Position numbers and translations under genes: made by a program | Notes under the pieces: generated by a model | Told to the model about the DNA's origin: nothing | The model's input: the letters and a program-made list of their open reading frames with translations, nothing else | The model's database searches: none | DNA from: Bacteroidales bacterium | Lineage (GTDB): Bacteria > Bacteroidota > Bacteroidia > Bacteroidales > UBA7960 | Length of the DNA: 9,966 bases | NCBI GenBank assembly: GCA_007123065.1 | Contig: SKSI01000041.1 | Span: forward strand, 1 to 9,966 | Reading direction: 5' to 3' | Shown: positions 1-7,780 of the stretch, piece by piece | Numbering within the stretch: the stretch's first letter is position 1 | Layout of the letters: each line of letters begins with the position of its first letter

Positions 1-59
1 AGCATTTTGAAGCACCAAACTGGCCCACTTCTGATAAAGCGCTTTTGACAAATCAATAG
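1..59 (+). CDS. C-terminal tail of an upstream gene (partial, 5' end outside window)
   Basis: Reading from base 3, an open frame runs HFEAPNWPTSDKALLTNQ and stops at TAG 57-59, six bases before the ATG of the nucleotidyltransferase. That tight spacing is what an operon partner would show. A second frame from base 1 is also open until TGA at 46-48, so the frame choice is not certain. The tail is too short to identify. In Bacteroidota, genes of the following type often sit behind an aminoglycoside-phosphotransferase-like sugar kinase (AmgK-like), which would make biochemical sense, but nothing in these 18 residues proves it. Confidence 0.35.
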   Translation, partial: HFEAPNWPTSDKALLTNQ

Positions 60-65
60 CAGGAT

Positions 66-809
66 ATGAATGCCATGATCTTTGCCGCCGGAATCGGCAA
101 CAGGCTGAAACCTTTTACCGATAACAAACCAAAGGCTTTGGTTTCAATGCACGGGAAGCCGATGCTGCAATGGGTCATTGAAAAACTGGTCAATGCCGGA
201 GCATGCCGGATTGTGATCAATGTACACCACTTCCCTGCTATGATGGAAAGCTTCATTTCCGAATTGAATTATCCGGGTGTCGTCTTACAAATAAGTGATG
301 AAACCCAAGAATTGCTGGATACCGGCGGAGGGCTTAAAAAGGCTGTAAAATTTCTAAACAACCAGGAGGTTACCGTTCTGCATAATGTTGATATCGTGAG
401 CGACATCAATTTGAAGGATCTGGTGCAAACTCATAAGGAAAATGATGCTTTGGCAACCCTGGCAGTAACCAAAAGGGATTCCACAAGGATGTTTTTGTGG
501 AATGAGGACCGGCTTGCCGGTTGGGAAAACAGGACAACCGGAGAGAGGTTGCTGTGCAAAGGGATTGATCCACATTCTGTTAAACCGATGGCATTCAGTG
601 GTATTCATGTCGTGAGTCCGGAAATTTTCTCCCTGATCAGCGAGACAGGACCTTTTTCAATCAAGGATCTGTATCTGAGGTTTGCCTCCGATCATGTGAT
701 AAAGGCCTATGAACATAATGCTGACAAGTGGGCTGACATTGGAACACCAGAAAAACTGGCAAAAGCTATACGTTTGACCAATGAATTTCCTGAAATGCTC
801 CATCCATAA
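66..809 (+). CDS. Sugar-phosphate nucleotidyltransferase (MurU / RmlA-like NDP-sugar synthase)
   Basis: Cytoplasmic enzyme of 247 residues expected to join a nucleoside triphosphate to a sugar 1-phosphate, releasing pyrophosphate. The N-terminus carries the family signature: AAGIGNRLKPFTDNKPKAL at residues 7-25 is the G-x-G-x-R-L-x-P-x-T...P-K nucleotide-binding loop, with K23 as signature lysine. LLDTGGGLKKA (83-93) is the conserved TGG segment. D109 in HNVDIVSD and D224 in WADIGTPEKL fit the metal-binding aspartates. Length is close to MurU (about 225-250) and much shorter than GlmU, and no C-terminal left-handed beta-helix is present. The start at 66 gives the usual M-x-A-M-I-x-A-A-G beginning, with AGGA just upstream; an internal ATG at 75 is less likely. 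The substrate cannot be fixed from sequence. MurNAc-1-phosphate (cell-wall recycling) is the favoured guess; mannose- or glucose-1-phosphate are alternatives. It is 27 bases ahead of the nuclease gene. Confidence 0.85.
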   Translation: MNAMIFAAGIGNRLKPFTDNKPKALVSMHGKPMLQWVIEKLVNAGACRIVINVHHFPAMMESFISELNYPGVVLQISDETQELLDTGGGLKKAVKFLNNQEVTVLHNVDIVSDINLKDLVQTHKENDALATLAVTKRDSTRMFLWNEDRLAGWENRTTGERLLCKGIDPHSVKPMAFSGIHVVSPEIFSLISETGPFSIKDLYLRFASDHVIKAYEHNADKWADIGTPEKLAKAIRLTNEFPEMLHP

Positions 810-836
810 TATTATAAATACAAAGAACAAACTGTT

Positions 837-3710
837 ATGCAAACATTTCTGGAAGAGGTAAGTCACTATATACTGGATAAATATGCAGACAATACCGGCG
901 ATTTGTGCATTGTAACACCCAACCGGCGGGCTGGCCTGTTCTTTAGAAAACAGTTCGCTACCTCCGTTAAAAGGCCTATGTGGGCTCCCGATATTCTGAG
1001 TATTGAGGACTTTATCAATAAGATCACAGGACTCACCATCCTTGATAGTACCGGACTGCTGTTTGAATTTTATCGTGTATATCGGAATATTGAAAAAGAA
1101 CAAGCTGATGATATCGATCGCTTTAGCAGCTGGGCACCCCACCTGATAAGGGATTTTGAAGACATCGACAGTGCCCTGGCTGACAGGGATAAACTGTACA
1201 GTTATCTTACCGATATCAGGTATATTGATACCTGGAACCCTGAAGGAAAGCCGCTGACACCATTTCAGGAAAATTATCTTGATTTTATCCGCAAGCTGGC
1301 TGTTTACCACGAAGATCTTGCAGAACACCTGTTGAAAAAAGGGATGGCCTGGCAGGGACTGTCGTCGAGAAAAGCTGCTGAGCTGCTGACAGCCGAGAAG
1401 GGTCAGTTGCCCTGGAAGAAGGTGATTTTTGCCGGTTTTAATGCCCTGACAGCTGCAGAGGAGCGAATTATAGATGCTTTATATAAAAACGGGGAGGCTG
1501 ATTACCTGACAGACTCAGATCCTTATTATACAAATGATACGGCACACGAAGCAGGAAGATTTATCCGAAAATACCGCAAGCAGTTTAATCTGGCTGTCAG
1601 CGATGATAAGCATAGCTTTTTCTCCGATGACAAACGAATCCACCTCATCGGAATAGCGAAAAATGTACACCAGACCCGGCTGGCAGGCAACCTGCTTGAA
1701 TACAAAGATTGTATGACTGTTGATGAACAGACGGCCGTTGTTCTGGCCAATGAGTCATTACTCAATCCGATGTTGAATGCCCTGCCATCCAAAGTTTCTG
1801 ATATCAATGTTACGATGGGCTTCCCCCTTGGGAAAACCAATATGTATCAGTTTTTTGACAGTCTTTTTCATTTGTTTCTTCACGGGACTGCCACCGGGCG
1901 CAATGACAATCAGGTATTCTATTACAAAGACCTGCACCGTTTTTTGTCGCACAGCATGACAACGCTTATTTGGGATATAAAAAACGGTAAGCACCTTACC
2001 AATGAGTTGCTTTATAAGCTGGCATCCGCGAATAAAAGCTTTTGCAGCTTCGGGGATCTGTGTGAACTGGCAGGTGCGGACAATCAATTCGATTTCGCTT
2101 TTGGCTTTTTGAACCAGCGATGGAGCAAAAAAATGCCCGCCCTGGTCGCATTGATGCTCGATCTGGCTGTGCTGATGGATCAGAAGCTTAGGGAAAAGGC
2201 TGCTGCCCAAGGTGCTGATATCCTCAAAACAGCTTATTTTGCTGACTTTGAGTCTTTGTTCTATTTTACAAGTATCTTCAGGCGTCTGGAGCAATTTCTC
2301 AAAGAATTTCCTTTTCTCAATGACTTAAAAACCCTTTACCGGTTGTTCAGGCAGCTGGTTGCAGAAGCAAAACTGTCTTTTTCCGGCGAGCCCTTGCGGG
2401 GTTTGCAGATTATGGGAATGCTCGAAACAAGGAACCTCGATTTTGCCAACGTGATCCTCGTATCAGCCAATGAGCAAATCCTGCCCAAGCCGAAAAGCAT
2501 GCAGTCTTTCATCCCGTTTGAGGTAAGAAAGGCATTTGGTCTGCGCCTTTACCAGGAACAGGATGCCATTTTTGCCTATCACTTTTACCGCTTGTTGCAG
2601 CGGGCGAAAAATGTGTTTATTGTTTACAATACACAGGCAGAAGACCTTGGTAGCAGCGAAAAGAGCCGTTTTATCACCCAGCTTCAGTATGAGCTACCCC
2701 TTTTTAACCCCAACATAAAAATCACGGAAGAGATCATCGCCCTTCCTCCGCAAACCGGCCGCGAGGATCAGCCAATCGTAATTGAAAAAACGGAAGATAT
2801 CCTGCTGCGGCTTTCCTCTATGGCAAAAAGAGGGTTTTCGCCCTCTGCTCTGAGCCGATACATCAATTGCCCGTTACAGTTTTACCTCGAGAAAGTGGTT
2901 TCCCTGCAGGAAACGGAGGAGGTGGAAGAGACGCTGGAAGCAGCCACGATTGGTTCCATCGTGCACGAAGTGCTTGAAAAGCTTTACCGGCCTTATGTCG
3001 GGAAGCATTTTTCCGCTAATGACGTAAATGCGTTGACCCCGCTGCTTGATGGCTTCCTGGAGAACAGCTTCGCTGATCTTTATAGCGGGGGCCGGATCGA
3101 TTCGGGAAAAAACCTGCTGTTATACCATCTTACCAAAAGGTATCTGGAGAATATGTTGAAAGCAGAACTCCGGCATCTGCAATCGGGTTCAGAAGATGGA
3201 AGAATCATGACATTGCTGTCGGTTGAAGAGCTTTTGTGTGCACCGCTTCAGGTTGAGAATGAAAGTGGGACAGGTCAGCCTGTTAATATTCGCGGGTTGG
3301 CAGATAGAATTGACCGCTCGGGAGATGTTGTGCGGGTGGTTGATTATAAAACCGGTAAGATTAAGTCGGGAGAGTTGTCATTTGACGACTGGGAGCTTTT
3401 GTTTCAGGACAGCAGTAAGGCAAAAAGCTTCCAGCTTCTCTGTTATGCCTGGATGTATAACGTTCTGAATCCGGCTTACGGTAAGATCGAACCGGGGATC
3501 ATCTCCCTGCGTACTCCCGGATTGTGGCTGCAAACCATTAAGGATCCAAACAAAACGGGTGTGTTTGGGGAGGAACAGCTAAAAGCTTTTGGAGAAGGTC
3601 TTGCCCGCATTGTCAGAGAAATCCTTAACAAGGAGATTCCTTTTCGTCAGACTGAAGATGATGAGAACTGTAAGTTTTGTCCGTTTAAGGCGCTTTGCAA
3701 CAGGCACTAG
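837..3710 (+). CDS. AddB-like PD-(D/E)XK nuclease with predicted Fe-S cluster
   Basis: A 957-residue protein of the AddB/RexB type, the nuclease-bearing subunit of an AddAB-like double-strand-break resection complex acting on DNA ends. The C-terminal RecB-family nuclease domain is clear: ADRID with D823, VVDYKTGK with D836 and K838, and the Q-x-x-x-Y motif at Q866-Y870. Four cysteines frame this domain: C678 in INCPLQFYL, and C945, C948 and C954 in the final CKFCPFKALC stretch. This C...CxxCx5C layout is the 4Fe-4S staple of AddB nucleases. The N-terminal part looks like a UvrD/AddB helicase fold, but residues 23-40 (CIVTPNRRAGLFFRKQF) stand where a Walker A loop would be and lack GxGKT/S, so this half is probably an inactive helicase scaffold. 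Start ATG 837 lies 27 bases after the preceding stop with no clear Shine-Dalgarno sequence. No AddA/UvrD-like partner is visible in the window. Confidence 0.88.
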   Translation: MQTFLEEVSHYILDKYADNTGDLCIVTPNRRAGLFFRKQFATSVKRPMWAPDILSIEDFINKITGLTILDSTGLLFEFYRVYRNIEKEQADDIDRFSSWAPHLIRDFEDIDSALADRDKLYSYLTDIRYIDTWNPEGKPLTPFQENYLDFIRKLAVYHEDLAEHLLKKGMAWQGLSSRKAAELLTAEKGQLPWKKVIFAGFNALTAAEERIIDALYKNGEADYLTDSDPYYTNDTAHEAGRFIRKYRKQFNLAVSDDKHSFFSDDKRIHLIGIAKNVHQTRLAGNLLEYKDCMTVDEQTAVVLANESLLNPMLNALPSKVSDINVTMGFPLGKTNMYQFFDSLFHLFLHGTATGRNDNQVFYYKDLHRFLSHSMTTLIWDIKNGKHLTNELLYKLASANKSFCSFGDLCELAGADNQFDFAFGFLNQRWSKKMPALVALMLDLAVLMDQKLREKAAAQGADILKTAYFADFESLFYFTSIFRRLEQFLKEFPFLNDLKTLYRLFRQLVAEAKLSFSGEPLRGLQIMGMLETRNLDFANVILVSANEQILPKPKSMQSFIPFEVRKAFGLRLYQEQDAIFAYHFYRLLQRAKNVFIVYNTQAEDLGSSEKSRFITQLQYELPLFNPNIKITEEIIALPPQTGREDQPIVIEKTEDILLRLSSMAKRGFSPSALSRYINCPLQFYLEKVVSLQETEEVEETLEAATIGSIVHEVLEKLYRPYVGKHFSANDVNALTPLLDGFLENSFADLYSGGRIDSGKNLLLYHLTKRYLENMLKAELRHLQSGSEDGRIMTLLSVEELLCAPLQVENESGTGQPVNIRGLADRIDRSGDVVRVVDYKTGKIKSGELSFDDWELLFQDSSKAKSFQLLCYAWMYNVLNPAYGKIEPGIISLRTPGLWLQTIKDPNKTGVFGEEQLKAFGEGLARIVREILNKEIPFRQTEDDENCKFCPFKALCNRH

Positions 3711-3748
3711 CCAGGAGAGGAGGTCATAGATTGTCGTTGATAGCGAAT

Positions 3749-6367
3749 TTACATCAATGCCTTCTTGCTTTCTGTTAATACCTGATCCAGGCCACCTGGA
3801 TCTTTGCCGCCTGCCGTAGCAAAGAAGGGTTGTCCGCCGCCACCTCCCTTGATATGCTTTGCAAGCATCCCAACCATTTGTCCGGCGTGAAGTCCCTTGT
3901 CTTTTACCAGTTTTTCGTCGATCATAATGACGATACCGGGTTTCCCTTCGTGCTCGTGGGCGAGAATGAGAAACAAATTCGGCACTTTCCCTTTGATTTG
4001 AAAAGCAGTGTCTTTGGCGGCTTTGGCATCCATCCCGACCCGAGCGCCAATGTAATGAATATCGCCAATCACCTCTGCATGCTGCAAGAGTTGTTCCGAT
4101 TGCTGTTTGCGTTGTATTTGCTGCAGTGCATGTAGCTCTTTTTTAAAGGACTCCTGCTGTTGCAGCATTTGCTGTAGTGCTGCAATGTTGTCTTTTGGAT
4201 GTTTCAGAAGCGCTTTAATCTGTTCAATTTCATCCATTTTCTCCTGATAAAACAACTCGGCAGCGCGTCCCGTAACTGCTTCAACTCTTCTGATTCCTGC
4301 GGCTATGGCACTTTCTGAAACAATGGCAAAAAGGCCGATCTGTCCTGTAGCGCTCACGTGCGTACCGCCACATAGCTCGGAAGAAAACTTTTCATCGAAT
4401 GATACGACACGAACGGTATCACCGTATTTTTCACCAAACAGTGCGACAGCACCCATTTGTGTTGCTTCTTCCATGGTGAGTTCGCGATGTTCTTCCATCG
4501 GGATGTTTTCCCTGATCTTATCATTTACAAGGCGTTCTACTTCACGGATTTCTTCATTGGTCATTTTGCCGAAGTGTGAAAAGTCAAAACGGAGCCGTTT
4601 GTCATCTACGAGAGAACCTTTCTGTTGCACATGCGCGCCAAGTACCTGTTTCAATGCCGAGTGCATCAGATGCGTTGCTGTATGATTATTGGCAGTCAGC
4701 ATCCGTTTCTCATGGTCGACGACGGCAAGTACTTTGCCATCAATTTTTTCTGGCAATTTGGGCATCATGTGAATGCTCAGGTTGTTCTCTTTGCGGGTAT
4801 CGATTACCGGGAATTGTTCCTCGTTGATCAGGAGGAATCCGCGGTCACCGATCTGTCCGCCTGACTCAGCATAGAATGGCGTGCGGTCCAGAACAACCTG
4901 GTAAAGTGTCTTTCCTTTATTTTCCACTTTTCGGTATCGTACCACTTCCACTTCTACCTGTAAATGCTCATAACCGACAAATAAAGTGTCTTCGTGCCAT
5001 GGCTTCAGCTCTGTCCAGTCTTCCGTGTTTACGACGGCAGCATCACGGCTTCGGTTTTTCTGGGCGGCCATCCCTTCTTCAAATCCGCGGATGTCGACCT
5101 GCAGGCCTTTCTCCCTTGCCATCAAAGTGGTCAGATCGATCGGGAAACCATACGTGTCAAAAAGTTCAAAAGCAAAAGCGCCATCTACCGATTTGATATC
5201 CGGGTTTGCGGCAATGTATTGTTCAAATTTCTGGATTCCGACCGACAGGGTACGTAAAAAGCTTTGTTCCTCTTCTGTGATCACCTTTGCGATCAGGTCT
5301 TCCTGTGCCTTTAGCTCAGGGAACGCTTCTCCCATATGTTTCACCAGTGTTGGAACCAGCCTGTTAACAAAAGGTTCTTTTTGGTCCAGGAAGGTGTAGC
5401 CGTATCGGACGGCCCTTCGCAGGATGCGACGGATCACATAACCGCCTTTGGTGTTCGAGGGCAGTTCCCCATCGGCAATGGCAAAGGATACGGCTCGCAG
5501 ATGATCGGCTACAACACGCATGGCAATATCTGCTTCCGTTGATGTGCCATATCTGATACCTGAAATACCAGACAGAAATTGAATGTATGGCTGAAAGACA
5601 TCTGTGTCATAATTCGATTGCTTGTTTTGCAGAGCCATGCAAAGGCGCTCGAAACCCATGCCTGTGTCAACATGTTTGGCAGGAAGGTTCTTTAATGAAC
5701 CGTCCGACAACCTGTTAAACTCAATGAAAACGAGGTTCCAGATTTCAACCACCAGCGGATGGTCCTGGTTAACAAGAGTAGCACCGTCAACGGTTTTTCT
5801 GTCCTCGTCGGAACGGATATCAACGTGTATTTCGGAGCATGGACCACAGGGTCCTGTATCCCCCATCTCCCAAAAGTTATCCTTTTTTGAGCCGTATAAT
5901 ATCCTGCCTTCCGGAACAAACTTTTTCCATAAATCATAAGCTTCCTGGTCACTCTGCAGTCCGTCCTCCCTGGCGCCTTCAAATACAGTGACATACAAAC
6001 GATCTTTGTCGATGCCGAAAACCTTCGTTAAAAGTTCCCACGCCCAGGCAATGGCTTCCGGCTTAAAATAATCACCAAAGCTCCAGTTGCCTAGCATCTC
6101 GAACATCGTATGATGGTAGGTGTCGTGCCCAACCTCCTCGAGATCGTTGTGCTTTCCGGAGACACGCAAACATTTTTGTGAATTGGCCACACGCTGATGC
6201 TTTGCAGTCACGTTCCCGAGAAAAATGTCCTTGAACTGGTTCATCCCTGCATTGGTGAACATCAATGTAGGGTCGTTCTTTACCACCATCGGTGCCGAAG
6301 AATAGATCGAGTGGCTTTTTTGTTCAAAGAAATTTAAAAATGATGTCCTTATTTCGGAAGATTTCAT
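3749..6367 (-). CDS. alaS: Alanine--tRNA ligase
   Basis: Complete alanyl-tRNA synthetase, 872 residues, close to the usual bacterial length of about 875. It charges tRNA-Ala in the cytoplasm and clears mischarged Ser/Gly. Domains in order: class II aminoacylation core (about 1-240) with DPTLMFTNAGMNQFKD (32-47), the HNDLEEVGHDTYHHTMFE region (73-90) and TGPCGPCSEIHVD (171-183); tRNA-recognition helices (about 250-460); an editing domain containing ESGGQIGDRG (501-510) and the zinc site H562-x3-H566 with C666-x3-H670 (CGGTH); a Gln-rich coiled coil (about 705-765); and the C-Ala domain with the glycine-rich GGGGGQPFFATAGGKDP (841-857). All expected catalytic and editing residues seen are present. 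The start ATG is read from 6367 downwards. It is transcribed divergently from the M23 peptidase and converges on the nuclease gene, leaving 38 bases between stop codons and no visible terminator. Confidence 0.98.
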   Translation of the reverse strand: MKSSEIRTSFLNFFEQKSHSIYSSAPMVVKNDPTLMFTNAGMNQFKDIFLGNVTAKHQRVANSQKCLRVSGKHNDLEEVGHDTYHHTMFEMLGNWSFGDYFKPEAIAWAWELLTKVFGIDKDRLYVTVFEGAREDGLQSDQEAYDLWKKFVPEGRILYGSKKDNFWEMGDTGPCGPCSEIHVDIRSDEDRKTVDGATLVNQDHPLVVEIWNLVFIEFNRLSDGSLKNLPAKHVDTGMGFERLCMALQNKQSNYDTDVFQPYIQFLSGISGIRYGTSTEADIAMRVVADHLRAVSFAIADGELPSNTKGGYVIRRILRRAVRYGYTFLDQKEPFVNRLVPTLVKHMGEAFPELKAQEDLIAKVITEEEQSFLRTLSVGIQKFEQYIAANPDIKSVDGAFAFELFDTYGFPIDLTTLMAREKGLQVDIRGFEEGMAAQKNRSRDAAVVNTEDWTELKPWHEDTLFVGYEHLQVEVEVVRYRKVENKGKTLYQVVLDRTPFYAESGGQIGDRGFLLINEEQFPVIDTRKENNLSIHMMPKLPEKIDGKVLAVVDHEKRMLTANNHTATHLMHSALKQVLGAHVQQKGSLVDDKRLRFDFSHFGKMTNEEIREVERLVNDKIRENIPMEEHRELTMEEATQMGAVALFGEKYGDTVRVVSFDEKFSSELCGGTHVSATGQIGLFAIVSESAIAAGIRRVEAVTGRAAELFYQEKMDEIEQIKALLKHPKDNIAALQQMLQQQESFKKELHALQQIQRKQQSEQLLQHAEVIGDIHYIGARVGMDAKAAKDTAFQIKGKVPNLFLILAHEHEGKPGIVIMIDEKLVKDKGLHAGQMVGMLAKHIKGGGGGQPFFATAGGKDPGGLDQVLTESKKALM

Positions 6368-6407
6368 TAAAAAGGCAATAAAAGATTATTTTTTAATTGA
6401 TATGTGG

Positions 6408-6415
6408 CAAAATTA
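6408..6415 (-). promoter_or_regulatory. Candidate Bacteroidota -7 box for alaS
   Basis: On the minus strand this reads TAATTTTG, an exact match to the TAnnTTTG -7 element of Bacteroidota housekeeping promoters. It would place the transcript start roughly 30-35 bases before the alaS ATG. No good TTTG -33 element lies at the usual distance on this strand, so the call rests on one box plus position. Confidence 0.45.
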
Positions 6416-6427
6416 CATGATTTTTTT

Positions 6428-6435
6428 TAGTTTTG
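6428..6435 (+). promoter_or_regulatory. Candidate Bacteroidota -7 box for the M23 peptidase gene
   Basis: TAGTTTTG matches TAnnTTTG exactly. A weak -33-like TGTG lies at 6403-6406, 21 bases upstream. The implied 5' untranslated leader is about 70 bases. A T-rich tract (6421-6428) overlaps the upstream edge of the box. Confidence 0.45.
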
Positions 6436-6514
6436 TGTTTTGGTAAGTTGTTATAAGACCATCTAAGATTATTATCAGAACACTAAAGATTGGATCAGAC
6501 AATCAACTATTGCT

Positions 6515-7483
6515 ATGAGCAAAGTTCAGTATCGTTTGAATACAAAATCCCTGGCCGTTGAGCGTGTAAAAAGGTCGGTCTGGGATAAGGTAAAAGTTGC
6601 ATTACGCTATGCAATTGCCGGCATACTATTTTCCGTCATTGTATTATTCGTCGGATTTACTTTTTTCGAATCTCCCAAAGAGCGGATGCTCAGGCGAGAA
6701 ATCGAACAATTCTATGTTCAATATGATATCCTTAACGATCGTCTTGATATTCTGGCTTCTGTTTTAGACGATATTCAGGAACGAGATGATCATATTTACC
6801 GTGTGATTTTCGAAGCTGACCCAATCCCCCGTCCCGTCCGTGATGCTGCCTTTGGTGGTGTGGACCGCTACGCCCATCTGGCAGGCTACCAGAACAGCAA
6901 GCTCATCTCCGAGACCATGCAACGGGTAGACCGATTGGCCGGCCAGCTGTATATTCAGTCAAAATCTTATGACGATGTGTTTGAAATGGCTGTAAATAAA
7001 GCCGATATGCTGGCCTCTATCCCCGCAATTATCCCACTTAGCAGAGGAACAGACCGGCTCATATCCGGTTACGGTATGCGTCTGCACCCCATCTATAAAA
7101 CCATGCGAATGCACACCGGTGTTGACTTTACGGCACCGATTGGCACCCCAATTTATGCGACAGGTAATGGAGTCGTCGTACGTGCTGAACGTAACAACTA
7201 TGGTTACGGGCGGATGGTTGTGATTGACCACGGCTACGGCTACACCTCGCTGTATGCGCACATGAACGAGATCAATGTCAGACGCGGCCAACGTGTGAAA
7301 CGAGGAGAAGTGATTGGCAAAGTGGGTAATACGGGAACATCCACCGCTCCCCATCTCCATTATGAGATCCATCGGAACGACAGAGCGGTAAACCCTGTCC
7401 ATTACTTCTACAACGACCTGACTCCCGAAGAGTTCGAGATCATCATTGAACGCGCATCACGCGTTAACCAAAGCCTTTCCTGA
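6515..7483 (+). CDS. Membrane-anchored M23 (LytM-like) peptidoglycan endopeptidase
   Basis: A 322-residue protein expected to cut peptide cross-bridges of peptidoglycan in the periplasm. Residues 1-28 are basic and cytoplasmic. A hydrophobic segment at about 29-51 (ALRYAIAGILFSVIVLFVGF) is an uncleaved anchor. A helical, probably coiled-coil linker follows (about 55-165, rich in E/R/D/L heptad-like spacing). The LytM domain spans about 183-297: H200-x3-D204 in HTGVDF and H282 in HLHYE fit the zinc ligands, and H249 (YAHM) and H280 fit the catalytic histidines. All are present, so the enzyme should be active, unlike degenerate regulators such as EnvC. No lipobox or LysM domain is seen. The start has no obvious ribosome binding site, as is common in this phylum. 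It is divergent from alaS across 147 bases. The stop at 7481-7483 is followed only by a weak hairpin (7491-7496 with 7504-7509) without a T-run. Confidence 0.93.
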   Translation: MSKVQYRLNTKSLAVERVKRSVWDKVKVALRYAIAGILFSVIVLFVGFTFFESPKERMLRREIEQFYVQYDILNDRLDILASVLDDIQERDDHIYRVIFEADPIPRPVRDAAFGGVDRYAHLAGYQNSKLISETMQRVDRLAGQLYIQSKSYDDVFEMAVNKADMLASIPAIIPLSRGTDRLISGYGMRLHPIYKTMRMHTGVDFTAPIGTPIYATGNGVVVRAERNNYGYGRMVVIDHGYGYTSLYAHMNEINVRRGQRVKRGEVIGKVGNTGTSTAPHLHYEIHRNDRAVNPVHYFYNDLTPEEFEIIIERASRVNQSLS

Positions 7484-7548
7484 TTGGTTGAATCATTGAA
7501 TGGATGATTGGTGTTAAGTATTTAACGTTAAGCGTTTGGCATTTTTTA

Positions 7549-7585
7549 ACCACAAAGACACAAAGGTCACAAAGGAAACACAAAT
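7549..7585. repeat. CACAAAG interspersed short repeat
   Basis: CACAAAG occurs at 7551, 7559 and 7568, and CACAAAT at 7579, giving four units at irregular steps of 8, 9 and 11 bases. The block starts with AAC directly after a T-run. From memory, AACCACAAAG...CACAAAGG strings recur between genes in environmental Bacteroidota, where they are often mistranslated as NHKDTK-type peptides. That resemblance is recalled and was not searched. Confidence 0.7.
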
Positions 7586-7603
7586 AGAACTTTTGGTTAA
7601 ACG

Positions 7604-7631
7604 CCCTCAACCCTCAACCCTCAACCCTCAA
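7604..7631. repeat. (CCCTCAA)4 tandem repeat, G-quadruplex motif on minus strand
   Basis: Four perfect 7-base units with no mismatch. On the minus strand the unit is TTGAGGG, so four G3 tracts (7625-7627, 7618-7620, 7611-7613, 7604-7606) are separated by identical 4-base TTGA loops. This satisfies the standard G3-N1-7 quadruplex pattern. Confidence 0.9.
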
Positions 7632-7643
7632 CATATTTCGGTG

Positions 7644-7661
7644 CACAGGTCAAGCCCTGTG
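7644..7661. other. GC-rich hairpin between the two repeat arrays
   Basis: CACAGG (7644-7649) pairs perfectly with CCTGTG (7656-7661) around the 6-base loop TCAAGC. No T-run follows, so it is a poor intrinsic terminator. It could be part of a small REP-like element or an operator, or be chance. Confidence 0.4.
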
Positions 7662-7674
7662 GCTACTGGTGGAA

Positions 7675-7746
7675 TAACCTTAACCTTAACCTTAATCTTA
7701 ATCTTAACCTTAACCTTAACCTTAACCTTAACCTTAACCTTAATCT
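7675..7746. repeat. (TAACCT)12 telomere-like hexanucleotide array
   Basis: Twelve uninterrupted 6-base units, 72 bases. Units 1-3 and 6-11 are TAACCT; units 4, 5 and 12 are TAATCT, a single C-to-T change. The other strand reads AGGTTA. The array ends 56 bases before the MerR start codon, directly upstream of the candidate promoter. Because the unit is a multiple of three, the array reads through as alternating Leu/Thr codons in one frame, but no gene is supported there. Confidence 0.95.
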
Positions 7747-7750
7747 TTTA

Positions 7751-7780
7751 TGTGATTGTGTGAAAGGTTTTTTATATTTT
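7751..7780 (+). promoter_or_regulatory. Possible promoter of the MerR-type gene
   Basis: TATATTTT at 7773-7780 is one base off the TAnnTTTG -7 box, with a -33-like TGTG at 7751-7754, 18 bases upstream. It lies immediately after the hexanucleotide array and would give a very short leader. Weak match in AT-rich DNA. Confidence 0.25.

Noticed and set aside
657..1328. 223-codon minus-strand open frame
   Set aside because: Lies opposite the end of the nucleotidyltransferase and the start of the AddB-like gene, both well supported by motifs; it has no recognisable family of its own.
1758..2294. 178-codon minus-strand open frame
   Set aside because: Antisense shadow inside the AddB-like gene, no motif seen.
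4986..5399. 137-codon plus-strand open frame opposite alaS
   Set aside because: Antisense to the conserved AlaS coding region, with Ser/Arg-rich low-quality composition.
7491..7509. Hairpin AATCAT/ATGATT as terminator of the M23 gene
   Set aside because: Six AT-rich base pairs and no T-run after it; too weak to call.
7604..7746. CRISPR array
   Set aside because: Units are 6-7 bases in direct tandem with no unique spacers of regular length.
7675..7746. True chromosome-end telomere
   Set aside because: The array is internal, flanked by normal genes on both sides with no contig end; bacterial linear ends do not use such repeats.
7536..7763. 75-codon open frame ending in a run of alternating Leu/Thr
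   Set aside because: It consists of the CACAAAG, CCCTCAA and TAACCT repeats read in one frame. The frame stays open because the hexamer is a multiple of three. No start signal or normal amino-acid composition supports a gene.
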